Below are positions 32,525 through 43,657 of a stretch of DNA of 64,000 nt, piece by piece. This DNA comes from Malachius bipustulatus (lineage: Eukaryota; Arthropoda; Insecta; Coleoptera; Melyridae), in assembly GCA_910589415.1 (NCBI GenBank), contig OU342631.1, forward strand, positions 6,634,001-6,698,000. The letters run 5' to 3'. Within the stretch, counting starts at the first letter, position 1; every line of letters begins with the position of its first letter. The position numbers were made by a program, and so were the translations under genes. The notes beneath the pieces are model-generated. The model saw only the letters and a list, made by a program, of their open reading frames with translations. It was not told where the DNA came from and did no database searches.

Positions 32525-33053
32525 TTTAAACAAGGATGCCTTGTCTAAGTAATGACGTCATTGCATTTTTTTTTAATGTAACGACACCCTGTATATTATT
32601 ACTTTTTCAGATTGTCTGAGAAAATCCAGTAAAAACGGTTTTTAATACAGTTGCAAAATTGAGTAGGTTTATGAGAGTTATAAACAAGTGAAAATCGCAA
32701 TTTTTCATCTTGAAAGCTTGTGTACATTGGAAACGGCTCCAAATATCGGGAAAAGACGTAAGGATAACACATGTCCATTTTTTATACAGGACGATTGAAA
32801 ATCTGATAATTTCCTTCACCCTGCGTATTAAATTTTATTCACATACTAGGATGTGAAAAGCTAAGTTAACATGTAAGCCGTTTTCAGATATTTCCGATAT
32901 ACGTACCTACACTGTTTTCAAAATTTTTTTTTTTTTTATTTTCACTTGTTTATAACTCATAAACTCAATTTTAAATGTAAAAACCGCTCTTACCGGATGT
33001 TCTCAGAAAAAAAATGCGATAATGACGTCATTACTGAGCCAAAGAACACCCTG
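32525..33053. mobile_element. Foldback element, family K
   Basis: The right arm ends AATGACGTCATTACTGAGCCAAAGAACACCCTG|TA. The left arm has the matching AGTAATGACGTCATTGCATT at about 32546 and continues through AGATTGTCTGAGAAAATCC and GTTATAAACAAGTGAAAATCG. The outer left tip is eroded or rearranged, and an extra CACCCTGTATA occurs near 32587. Confidence 0.75.
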
Positions 33054-33640
33054 TATAGAAAATTGTTATGAGGATATAGAACATATAAATTAAATTCCTA
33101 GGTAAGGAGGTATAATTAATTCTTTGGCTTATTTTCTGTTTCAAATTTCATGTAAACATAGATACCTACGCAAACGCTTCCTTTACTGATCTACAGATGA
33201 GGGTGTCGAAATTTGAAGTTTTTTTTTTCTTTATAGCATTATAGCTCCTTTTAGGTTAGTCAAACTTTACTCAAACAATTAGTCACACACAGGATCATCC
33301 CAGCTTTAGTTTTTAACATTTAGTGCCGAATAATCTGTCAAACTTAATGGAAATGAAAAATTATCTAAAGAGTCTTTTAATTACCATTTTAAAAATAAAA
33401 TTGTGTCTAACGAATTGGAGGAAATTTTTCTTTTTTTTTCTTGATAACGGTTGCAGATGCAAAAAAAGTATAGGAGACCAAAAAGTTTCTAAATGAAACA
33501 GCAAATTCATATTGCATTTTAGAATCCATTTAGAATCCAGCAGCGCATTGTAAAAAAGTTCAGGGGAAAAATGGGGGCGAAATGGGAGAAATTCGGGGGA
33601 AAAATCTCTATAAATTTAATTAAATTTGTTGATATTACAT
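33054..33640. mobile_element. Fragment of a mariner-like element related to 16743-19308
   Basis: Shares, in order, AAGGAGGTATAATTAATTCTTTGGCTTATT, CCCAGCTTTAGTTTTTAACATTTAGTGC-like and AGAATCCA...AAAAAGTTCAGG segments with the element at 16743-19308, in opposite or mixed orientation. No transposase segment is recognised. Confidence 0.6.
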
Positions 33641-35057
33641 AACCATATGAGAAAAAAATAGTTCTCAACGCGTAGGCTTTCCGCCAGTGTTCTTGCAAGC
33701 CAATAATTTAGACTGCCCAAAAATTTGGCAGCGATGAAGTCAAGACTCGAAAGCATAACTTTTCAGAAATTAAAACGTTTCAACGCAAACACCTTTTCCG
33801 AATCCAAAGTTTGGAAATTGATACAAACTGTATAACTGCATCAGCTAAGAAGCCTCAGGAGGAACACCGACAATGCAGCGAAAAACATTCCATTCAATCT
33901 ACCAGAACTGTTTTCGACATGATCAAGCTCGAAGACTTCTGGACCAGAAGTCTTCGAGCTTGATCATGTCGAAAATACTTCGCCAGCTGAATGCTGCTGA
34001 TAGAATTCAGAATTCATAAATGCTGTCATTCCGTCATTCATAATTACTATCATCAGTAATTTTTAATTTCAAATCCAGTGTGAAAAACGTAAGAAGCTCG
34101 TTATTCCATGATCGATAATCGAGCAGACGTGGGATGTAGAGGTACTAAAGGTATTTCAGAAATTTTTCAGCAGTCAAGGAAATTGAGAAATTTTCATCGC
34201 TGAATTACTAGATCTGAGATAAGCGTGTTAGGAATTAGGAACCAGCTTCGCTGTTAGATTTAATCTTCGTCTGCATTTTATATGTCTCAATGGCCTGAAA
34301 CATGACGGAAAAGGAAAAACGATGCCGATATCTTCTAGTTGTAATCCTCTTACAAAAAAACAAGGATTTTTATTAATTTAATTTCTCCCAATAAACTTTT
34401 GAAAAGTTTATTATGAAAACTACGCAAAGCAAACATTTTCTCAACCTGTACACCTGTACTTATCCCTGTATACCGGGTGAGTCATTAATTTAGAGTCGTA
34501 CACAGCCTTAGACAAACATTTTTTGAAGGAAAGTAGCCCTAAAAATTCGTTGGAAAATAGTTTTGAGCTTCTAAAATGACCGCCAGGGGGGCGTAACATG
34601 CAGCCATGACCAAAGAGAAAATCGTAATTTTCTCATTATTTTTCAAATTTAATGATACAAAAGTCCTGCTCAGACTTTTGTATCATTAGCATAATTAAAA
34701 ATTTGGCATGTCATCCATAAAAACAATAAATAAGAGTGATACAGGATACAGTTACTTCCCTGAGGGACCCCAAACTCTCTGATCGAAGGAGCGCGATTCG
34801 TGATTTCATAGCCTTCGCCTTCTAATAATTTGTCAAGTAAGATTTCGGGATAAATACAATCAAAAGCTTTTTAAAAAAGAAAAAGACCAATGTGAAAATG
34901 TTTGCTAAAACGGCGTTCAAAAATCTCGAATAGCAATCAACAATCTCAAATAGCATTTATAGCAAATGCATACGCTGCTTCAAATTTGAACAATTTTTCG
35001 CCGAGGAGGATAAATGAATTCGAAATATGAGATCGGAGACCCAGGTAACATAATGTA
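33641..35057. other. Intergenic with small hairpins and repeat debris
   Basis: Contains a perfect hairpin at 33909-33966 and a second one at 34646-34695 (AATGATACAAAAGTC, complement after a short loop). A foldback-type end, TACCGGGTGAGTCATT, occurs at 34471 without a partner identified. No host gene. Confidence 0.5.
33909..33966. repeat. Perfect short palindrome
   Basis: TTCGACATGATCAAGCTCGA and AGACTTCTGG are followed by the complementary AGAAGTCTTCGAGCTTGATC and ATGTCGAA with a loop of only a few bases. Confidence 0.9.
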
Positions 35058-36889
35058 CAGGGTTTTCCTTAATTGGAGGTACAAATGAAGAGGGAAGATT
35101 CCTTAAGTAATTTTAAGAAAAAAAAGTCTAATAAACATGGGGTCGTAAACGTTTCAACTGAAATTAGGCACATATATTACAATTGAGATAAAACAAATAA
35201 CAACAAATGAACTGATCTACAGCAATTGTTGAAAATGTGTCTTCCCCCAACTCTTATACAAACTTCCCGGAATATTCCTAACTGTATCAAACGCGCCTAT
35301 TATACGATTTCTCAGTTCGTCTACGGTGTTCACTGGCGTTGAGTGTACTAGAGATTTCAGGTGGCCCCATGAATAGAAATATCTAAACTATTTAAGTCTG
35401 GGGGGCCATGACTGATGTCCCCCTCCCCCACCCGGACAAATACACCTGTTTTCATAATTTTCTTTCAAATACTCCCTAGCCAAAACTGAAAAATGAGCAT
35501 GAACACCGTGCATGAACCACATTTCACGTCGTAGCATAATAAGAGGTAAAACTTCCAATAACAAGGGCAAATCGTTTTCTAAAAAATGTCTGTATGATTG
35601 ACCAGTAAGTCGACCTGGCAAGAAGAAAGGACCAATCAAATAATCGCCAATATTACCACCCCACACATTTCGTGAAAATCGCTCTTGAAAATGGGTTTCT
35701 ACAATTGCATGCGGATTCTCGGATTCTCCTCAGGCATATGTGTTCATTATGAAAATTTATAATTGAAGTTCTTGAGAAACAGGCTTCATCAGTGAATAGA
35801 ATTTGGCAATCAAAATGAGGATTGTTATATTGATTGAGTCTATTAAGGTATCAGGTATCACTGACAAAAAATAATTCTCGGATGAAAATCTCGAGGTATA
35901 GGAGAGCTTGCACCTTCTGAATGTGATAAGGATGTAGCAAAGAATCCCTCTAGATCCGCCAAACAACTTGATGACTTGCATTTAAAGATGCATTTAAAAG
36001 AAAAGAACACTAATTTTTCTTGCACTGGTTCTTCTATTTCGTTCATAACTGCCTGTTCGAGTCGTGGTGTTGTCACTCTGCGTGATCTACCTGCATTAAT
36101 ATTTTTTGTAGAAAAAGTTCCAGCTTCTGAAAGACGCTTATGAATATGAGAGGAGAACATTCGATGACCTTACATCACTCCATTGGCATAGCGTTCCATG
36201 TATAGACGCTTAGCTTCTTTTGAATTTCCATTTGCAAAATCATACATGAAATGCATGTCAGTCATTTCGGAATTCATGAAATTCGGCATGTTTTGATATT
36301 AAAATGCAACCATGCACCTTTACTTTTCAAAACACAAAAGTTTAATTTGATGTGTCAAAACTAACAATGAATTTATTCACCACAGCTTTCTAACTGGATT
36401 TTTTATAACAATTTGGATTTTTCTGAGGATTTCGAGAGAATTGTTCCAAATTTTACGACAAAACTGTAGGAGACCATAAAGTTTAGTATAACAACAAAGC
36501 TTCTTTTAACATTTTTTCAAATTTACAGTGGCTCATCAAAAAAAAGTTATAGAGGAAAACAGGGGACAGTGTTCCAGAAAAAATATCACCCTGTAGATAT
36601 TTGCTATCGAAATTGGCATATGTCATGGTGTAAACTCTCAATTGTAATATATGTGCCTAATTTCAGTTGAATATCTTGTGAAGTGTAGATACTATGAGAA
36701 AAAAACTTGAAAAAAATTCAAACTTTAACACTCTGTATCTCGAAAACGAAATAGCTTTTTTTCTTAAAATAACTTAAATCTCTGTATGTAAATCGCCGAC
36801 CATTTTTAAATTAAAAATAAAATCTTATACCTACCACCTTCAGATTCTTATTAAGGTACCTATCAGAGTCAAGTTAAATGAGCACCCTG
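35058..36889 (-). mobile_element. Mariner-like element with inverted ends, transposase-bearing
   Basis: Left end TA|CAGGGTTTTCCTTAATTGG, right end near CACCCTG at 36883-36889. Arms include AAATTAGGCACATATATTAC near 35163 and its complement near 36645. It carries the transposase remnant described next; no other gene. Confidence 0.8.
35212..36286 (-). pseudogene. Broken mariner-like transposase
   Basis: Recognisable from the N-terminus (MHFMYDFANGNSKEAKRLY, the helix-turn-helix start) through HIHKRLSEAGTFS and GRSRRVTTPRLEQAV, then, after frame changes, IGDYLIGPFFLPGRLTGQSY, MWFMHGVHAHFSVLAREYL and a C-terminal HLKSLVHSTPVNTVDELRNR stretch. In the usual MHDGAPAHF block the Asp is missing (MHGVHAHF). 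The first open piece ends in a stop after about 38 residues, and there are further frameshifts. Not functional. Confidence 0.88.
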
Positions 36890-37037
36890 GTATTTATTGT
36901 ATTCAGTGAAAACATACACAACTGTAGGTACATAAATAATATGCAAGAATTTGCCTTTATCCAGAGTTGAGACTTTTTAACTTACCTTTTTTTTTTAATT
37001 AACTATTAGTGCTCGCCACTGGAATCGTTTATGATAA

Positions 37038-37433
37038 CAGGGTGTTAGTAAATAAGTGCGACGAACTTCGGGGGATGATTCTGCATGAAAAAAGAATGAC
37101 AGTTTGCTATAAAAAATATCAGTGACGTACCATATATTTCCTTTAAAAAAATTGAGATCATTACCCGTATGCGCGCCACTGTTGAACATAAAATTCTCAA
37201 TTGCATGTCAAAAAATGCGGAATCACTTCCTCTTGAAACCCACCAAATTTAATTTGCATATCTCGACCGGTTTCAGAGCAAATAAATAAATCGTCAGTTT
37301 TTAAGTAAACCTATAACACCCTGTATCTGGAAAACGAAGCATTTGCGCACATACGTTTACATAGCAAACTGTCATTATTTTTTCATGCAGAATCACCCTA
37401 TGAAGTTTGTCGCACTTATTTACTAACACCCTG
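37038..37433. mobile_element. TA-flanked foldback MITE
   Basis: Ends CAGGGTGTTAGTAAATAAGT and the complement ACTTATTTACTAACACCCTG. Arms of about 65 bp, including GACGAACTTCGGGGGATGATT. The interior is AT-rich. Confidence 0.9.
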
Positions 37434-38693
37434 TATATCTTCGTCTTAAATCGGAAGTTTTGATGTGTAATATTTTAAAATACATAAATTTAATTAAATA
37501 ACGAAGATGATTGATATAAATAATTGGAATTGGTAATCAATAGGTTGTTAAAGAAATGCTTTTTATGTTTAAAAAGAAAATTTTATTAAGACACCTATAG
37601 GTATGTAAGATTACTATGTACAAATACATATTTCTTCATCGCACCTTAAACTTACAACGTTTATAAACAATTTTTTCATTATCAACAGTATTTTAACAAA
37701 ACTAATGATTATTTTCATATAATCATAAAAAAGAAAATCGTGTATATCTACGTCAAACAGTAAAACTATCTATGCTTTATACGTAGATTCACCCCAATTT
37801 TTCTTTTATCAGAAGTAACAAAAAACATTAATTACCTAATACATAAAAATTAAATCTTAACATGGTTATGATTTACATGTAAAGATGGAAATATTATTTC
37901 AATTGCACAATTATTTAGTAGATAGTCTTCATATTCTTAATTATTATTACATCAATTTTTACATAGCTCTTAAATCATTTCTGATCTTAACGAGAAATAC
38001 TACAATAAATTTCGATGGAATAGTTATGGTCAAGATTTTTGGCATGTCTCATAAAATATTATCAATAACAGACGAGAACATTCATTTATGTCCTGTGGTA
38101 AATTTTGAAATTGAAATACATAATAATAATTACCAATTAAAATGTATTAATAATTAATTATTATTGTGACTAACTTTGTACCTCAACAATAACCATATAC
38201 GATATTTATGGTAGTTATAATGATATTTATTTATTTCTTTAGTATACCTAAATAGTATTATCAGTGATTTTATAATTATTCTTATTTATCAAAAAATTCT
38301 TAATATTTGAAGCAGACAATAATTAAGAAAAAAATTATTTCGATACTCTTGGAAAATAATTCGGATCACGCTCAAACTTTTGCAAAATTACATATTTACA
38401 TAAATCGAACTAAAAAGGTAGGTAATAGTAAATAATCACATTTTATCTATAATCATGAAAATAAATTTCAAAGTCGATATTACAAGCGTATAACATTTAT
38501 AAAAATTGTATCATAGACTTCGGCTCAATAATTTGTAAGTGAAAAAACTCAATTTTTGTCGCAACATTCAAAAATACAAAACGCTAATACTTTCAAGTAA
38601 AAGTAAGTAGGTAGGCAGGTAATGTTATAATAGAAAATCGGCAAAGATCACTTATTAGCAGTACTTAGTATATAATTATATCACAAACATCTT
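37434..38693. other. Intergenic, downstream of the HES gene; includes its likely 3' UTR
   Basis: No coding sequence supported; the frame at 37885-38157 is AT-rich and motif-free. On the minus strand an AATAAATAAAT signal at about 38226-38236 is a plausible polyadenylation region about 460 nt after the HES stop codon. Confidence 0.5.
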
Positions 38694-39455
38694 TCACCAG
38701 GGCCTCCACATATCACTATTCTTACTATAATCCAGAGGTTTTTCACCGTTCCTAAAATTCCGATTTGGCTCAATCACCTCATCAACTTTAACTCCCACGC
38801 TCGAAGATCCCGCACTCGGCGCCTCGTCACCCTGCTGCTTGAAATTGACCCCCAAGGCGTTCGCTAATTGCAGATAATGCTCCGGAAGGAGCAGCACGAA
38901 ATTACCATCGTAATTCTTAATCTGCTTCGCTGAAGGTCCCTGCATAACTTGATTCAGAGCCGGCGGACTCTGCGTCAACTCATTAACACCATTATTGTTA
39001 ACTTCTTCGTCCACCTTCTGCTCCAATCTCTCCTCCATCGCCTTATTCGACGATCCCATATTCGCGAAGCGTATATCCATATCCACTTCCGACACGCAAT
39101 TATCCAAATGTCTGAGAAGCCGTTGTCTCACACCGGCGTCTAATAAAGTCATAGTTTGAGCATCCGGGGTGTCCAGGTATCTCTGTACTTCCCTCACGCA
39201 ATCAGAATAACCAGCTTTGTACTGATTGACTCCTTTCACGTCCAAGCTGCGATGTCTCTGGAAGTGTCGCACGGTCAGTTCGAGAATGTCTGCTTTCTCA
39301 AGTTTGGAGTGCTTGGTGTTCTCTGCTTTAGCGGAGTCGAGGATGAGCGCCTTGAGGGCGGCTAGACTCTGGTTGATCCGGGCACGGCGGCGCTTCTCCA
39401 TGAGCGGTTTGTTGGCCCTCCGCGGTTCGGACGGTTTGCGGGTCTTGGCGGTCAT
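38694..39455 (-). CDS. HES/E(spl)-type bHLH-Orange transcriptional repressor
   Basis: A single open frame of 253 residues, no intron. Basic helix-loop-helix at about residues 12-70 with the diagnostic Pro17 in the basic region ([14 protein letters not shown]) and [14 protein letters not shown] in helix 2. Orange domain at about 77-118 ([27 protein letters not shown]). The last four residues are WRPW, the Groucho-binding motif. These three features together define Hairy/E(spl) repressors, nuclear Notch-pathway or patterning effectors that bind N-box/class C sites. Lack of introns is like the E(spl) group; hairy and deadpan orthologues normally have introns in the bHLH, so I do not name an orthologue. 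The ATG at 39455 is preferred; the codon before it is GTG. Upstream DNA is very GC-rich. Confidence 0.97.
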   Translation of the reverse strand: MTAKTRKPSEPRRANKPLMEKRRRARINQSLAALKALILDSAKAENTKHSKLEKADILELTVRHFQRHRSLDVKGVNQYKAGYSDCVREVQRYLDTPDAQTMTLLDAGVRQRLLRHLDNCVSEVDMDIRFANMGSSNKAMEERLEQKVDEEVNNNGVNELTQSPPALNQVMQGPSAKQIKNYDGNFVLLLPEHYLQLANALGVNFKQQGDEAPSAGSSSVGVKVDEVIEPNRNFRNGEKPLDYSKNSDMWRPW

Positions 39456-39760
39456 CACTAGCGAGAAGCGAGAGGCATGCCGAGCGTGCGAACTGCTGGC
39501 AGGCGACGCGAGAAATGAGGCGAGCCGAGCCGAGTTAGCGGGGGCGGCGGGGGAACGGGGGACGGGGTGGCGGCGCGTGCGGTAGCCGGGTTGGAGTGTG
39601 GGGGACGAAATACTGCTTTAGTCGCGTGCCGACACCGCCACATCACACCAGCGGATCCGTTACGGTGCCTCTCAAACTGTTTGTTCTTGGAAAGTATTTC
39701 TGAAAAATCTGTTACAAAACGAGTATCACGATGAACTGATAAGTCTATTGAGACCATTTA
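39456..39760 (-). promoter_or_regulatory. GC-rich 5' flank of the HES gene
   Basis: CpG-rich from about 39465 to 39600, in strong contrast to the AT-rich surroundings; probably 5' UTR and core promoter. No TATA box recognised. The open frame at 39458-39757 on the same strand ends just before the ATG and is compositionally driven. Confidence 0.55.
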
Positions 39761-40660
39761 CTTCCGTTTAACTCTGTAATTTTCCCTCACCTTGGGTGAA
39801 TAATTTCTCTTGATTGAAATATCTCAATCAGAGGGAATATATCTGTCAGATTACTCACATAAAACAATAAAATAGGTAAAATACATGCACTCGCATACGT
39901 GGATACGTGGAAAATACGTGGACCACCTAAAATTCTGTTACGAGGTCGGTACTCGAAGAACAAGTTCTATTTCAAGAGCACCATAGAAGCAAACCTTTAA
40001 GCCTTAGAACCTTGGAAACTACAGCTTATTTTTTATGAACTTTATAGAAAGACAGGGTTAGAGGGAGGAGATTATTGAAATCATGAAAGGTAAACAACAA
40101 CAGACAGGTCCTCTGAAAAGCAACCCGACATTGATGAAACTGTCATAGTGCATCTTTTCCCCTCCACATGATTATGATTTACTGAAACCAAAAACTATTT
40201 TTCAAAAACAATGAATAATAGTGACGTGTGATCAATTAAGAGCCCTTTAATTATTATAAATAGAATAGTTTCATTTGGTTACAGTCAGAACCCGCTGTAG
40301 GGGCGGACAACCCCGACTATCCGGGCGCCAAACATACAAGAAATTATAAGAAAATTAAGTAAGTGCCCACTGAATCAAAATTTTCCCTGAAATAATCGAG
40401 TTTTCTTCTTTGTGTAAATGAGCTGAGCAAACTAAATCTGTGTGGTAATAAATGCTTTCAAATTTACACTTTTTTCAAAAAAAGCGACACTCTCAAGACC
40501 TTAAAATTTTCGATACGTACTTATACCTATTTAGGGCGAATACCAATAAACAGAATCGCCGCTGTATTGGTATATCCAGAAAATACCAAAGAAATCCCTC
40601 TGACCCCTCACTCATGTGAAGTTAGCCCCCGAATTGTAAAAAACCACAATTTTTTTCAGA
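39761..40660. other. Upstream of the HES gene, no feature recognised
   Basis: AT-rich. Two near-copies of TACGTGGA occur at 39898-39925. No canonical Su(H) site was seen. A stretch resembling the terminus of a Tigger-like element (CGACTATCCGGGCG) lies near 40310. Confidence 0.4.
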
Positions 40661-40679
40661 TTTCTGAGTAGAGCTATAG

Positions 40680-41700
40680 AATAGCTAGAGTTCTACATAT
40701 AAATTTTAAATAGTTCCACGGAGCAAGCCCTTTAAAACGCAAAAATTCGTTTAGGGGGCTAATTTCACGCAGCCCCCACTTTCCTCTGAAAATGAGTTTC
40801 CAGGTGAATATCAACGAAACTTAGAGTTCTAGAGTTCCTGTGTATTTTCGCAAATACTTCCGCGAATTTTTTTTGCGAAATTTTGAAAAATTCGCCGAAA
40901 ATAAAATCTGATTAGTGATTTGGGTCGCTCCCGAAGAGTTTTATAAAAAAGTTCTCTTTCATTTTGCCGAAAACTCAATAGTTTGCTTGTTCATCGCGAA
41001 AATGATTACTTCTTATTGACTATCATTTTTGCAATTAACAAGCAAACTATTAAGACTTGGACAAAATGGAAGATAACTTTTTTATAGAACTCTTCGGGAG
41101 CGACCCAAAACACTAATCAGATTTTATTTTTTCAATTTTCGTCGATTTTTTCAAAATTTCGCAAAAAAAATTCGCGGAACAAACTATTTGCGAAAATATA
41201 CAGGAACTCTAGAACTTTAGTTTTATTGATATTTATCACCTCAGAACTAATTTTCGGAAGAAAGTGGGGGGTGCGTGAAGTTAGCCCCCCTAAACGAATT
41301 TTTGCGTTTTAAAGGGCTGCTCCGCGGAACTATTTAAAATTTATTAACTCTTCGGGAGCGACCCAAAACACTAATCAGATTTCATTTTCGGCGAATTTTT
41401 CAAAATTTCGCAAAAAAAATTCACGGTACTATTTGCGAAAATATACAGGAACTCTAGAACTTTAGTTTTATTGATATTTATCACCTCAGAACTAATTTTC
41501 GGAAGAAAGTGGGGGGTGCGTGAAGTTAGCCCCCTAAACGAATTTTTGCGTTTTAAAGGGCTGCTCCGCGGAACTATTTAAAATTTATTAACTCTTCGGG
41601 AGCGACCCAAAACACTAATCAGATTTCATTTTCGGCGAATTTTTCAAAATTTCGCAAATAAAATTCACGGTACATTTGCGAAAATATACAGGAACTTTAG
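40680..41700. repeat. Inverted and tandem repeat block GGGAGCGACCC
   Basis: A left arm (about 40740-40945) is the inverted copy of a segment that then occurs in tandem at about 41090-41345, 41346-41590 and, truncated, 41591-41700. The unit is about 245 bp and includes CTTCGGGAGCGACCCAAAAC and GGAACTCTAGAACTTTAG. The centre pairs around ATAGTTTGCTTGTT near 40978-41050. No TA-flanked CAGGG end; family unknown. Confidence 0.85.
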
Positions 41701-42370
41701 AACTCTCTATGTGTCTTATTAGGGAGTTCGGGCTATCGAAGGCAGTAAATGCTTTGTTTTCAAATCGCGATTCACGAAATACACCAGCAGAAGACAAATT
41801 GTTAAATAAAGAATTTCAATATTTTTGACGGTGTTTTTACAAAGTAGGTAATGTAAATTAAAACTTGATTTTTTTAAATTTTAGCAAATTCAACATAATT
41901 TCAGATACACGGAGCAGAACTTAAACCTCAGCCATCCTTGGACATAAACTTTCAGTGGATGAAAATGGGGACAAATCTTAATCATCCAAATTTTATTGAT
42001 GCTGCTGAAACCGCTCTAATATAGAATTAGTTCAGTCAACTAAACAAAAAGCTTTAAATCATAATAATAATAATTATAAAAGAGACACCAAAAACCTCAT
42101 TTATTTTATCCCGATATACTAACAGTAAAATAACAAAAAATACTAACAGTAGGTTTAACTACATTGGTAGGTAGGTACCACTAAATTTATTTAACATTAA
42201 CGCCAGATTTGAGAACAAACTTAAAAAGTTGATTGTAATTCAATAAATTCAAATGCAATAATTTGTATAACAACAACTAGGTATAGGATGGTACTGATTA
42301 AAAAATTTTGAACCTCTAGACACCTCCAAACAAACTTTTCTGTTTTTAAAATCTGACGGTTTTATCCGGG
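41701..42370. other. Intergenic, no feature recognised
   Basis: AT-rich with no open frame of interest. Confidence 0.4.
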
Positions 42371-42384
42371 AACATGTTGAGAAT

Positions 42385-42750
42385 CACCGTATTGCGGTTA
42401 GAGCGGGGCGCCGGGCAGGTCGCTTGTTAGACACGAGACGCGTCAGACACGCGCCGCCTCGTCAACGCCGCAGCAGCGTCGCGACGCCACCCGGCTCTAT
42501 TATTGCTCATTTACCGGCCAACCTGTTCCATTCCCGTTCCCTCGCCTGTCCCCGCCGCATGCACGGGTCCGTTATTATCCGCTCCTCGGAGGCCACTTCG
42601 GCATTCTGCGGCACGTAGCTTTAATGTTATGCTGTGTGCGCGTCTGCAACCAACGGCGGAGGCGGCGAGCGGTGTTGGCGTTTTATTGCCGCCGTTGAAC
42701 GGATGGAAGAACTCCGTGGGTAGATTTGAGTGGAGCTGGAGAGTTTGGGT
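42385..42750. promoter_or_regulatory. Isolated GC/CpG-rich block about 3 kb upstream of HES
   Basis: Sharp rise in GC with many CpG (for example GACACGAGACGCGTCAGACA). It lacks repeat ends and a convincing reading frame. AT-rich homeodomain-type sites (TTTTATTGCC, CTATTATTGCTC) are embedded. A candidate enhancer or alternative promoter; function is inferred only. Confidence 0.45.
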
Positions 42751-43436
42751 GGCGTCATTGTGGGTTAGATAGATATAGGCTAGGCTGCGTCTGAAATGCT
42801 GTGAGCTAGGACTATCTGACATATCCTTACACTTCGGGGAAAAAATCAATAGATACTGACGAATGATATGGGATAGTTTGATAAAACGAACGAATTTGAT
42901 ACAGCTCCAATTAATGATCGGTCTCCTTGTTTCTGTTGTTAATATAAACTTACCGAAATTGGTAAAATTTATCATTAATAATTAACCCTCTTTAACTGTA
43001 TTGGATCCAAATAACTCTACTAGAAGAGAGATTCAAATTTTCGAAGTTCCTAGATACTACTCCCATGGAGTTGTTTGAAAATTATTGGGAAGGTGTATTA
43101 GGATTCTCAGAGGAGTATGTTTTGCTATAGTTTTTATTTTCTCACCCCGAAGGTTTTTTTGAGTCGCTGAACACGAATATGAAGTTTGCAGGCAAAAATT
43201 TGGCCTGGAACTTTGTTTTATTTTTGTTGGTACTTTTTGTTATTTTTCAGTTTTTGGTTTATATCCCATTGGCTTTTATTTCGACAAGCCCATTCTATAC
43301 AAAAATTAAAGGAGATAAAATTCCCAACGTTTCATAAATATAACTTTTTTTGGAATACTAACCGTTCCGCCGCTAAAGCACCTTAAAAATCATTTTCTCA
43401 ACCCCCAGAGTCATCGCTGCACTTGGTGATACACCC

Positions 43437-43657
43437 TAAAGGTCAATTTACATCTAACGACACGGTCACACGGACCGGGTGTTCAACGTGGTCGTGCATT
43501 TTCATTAATAAATGGATTTTTAATGGCTACATTTACATCTGACGGAGACAACAGAACGTCACCGTCTGATGTGAATGTAGCCATATATTAATAGAAATGC
43601 ACGTCCATGTTGAACACCCGGCCCGTGCCCGTGCCATCAGATGTAAATTGACCTTAC
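43437..43657. mobile_element. Palindromic MITE AAGGTCAATTTACATC
   Basis: Arms of about 100 bp: AAGGTCAATTTACATCTAAC at the left and the complement ending TTGACCTTA at the right, with GTGTTCAACGTGGTCGTGCA paired to its counterpart. Flanked by TA/TAA. Confidence 0.9.

Noticed and set aside
39456..39458. GTG start one codon upstream of the HES ATG
   Set aside because: Non-ATG initiation has no support here; the ATG at 39455 gives the expected short N-terminus before the basic region.
39458..39757. 99-codon open frame directly upstream of HES
   Set aside because: GC-driven, Pro-rich, no motif, in another frame than HES; treated as 5' flank.
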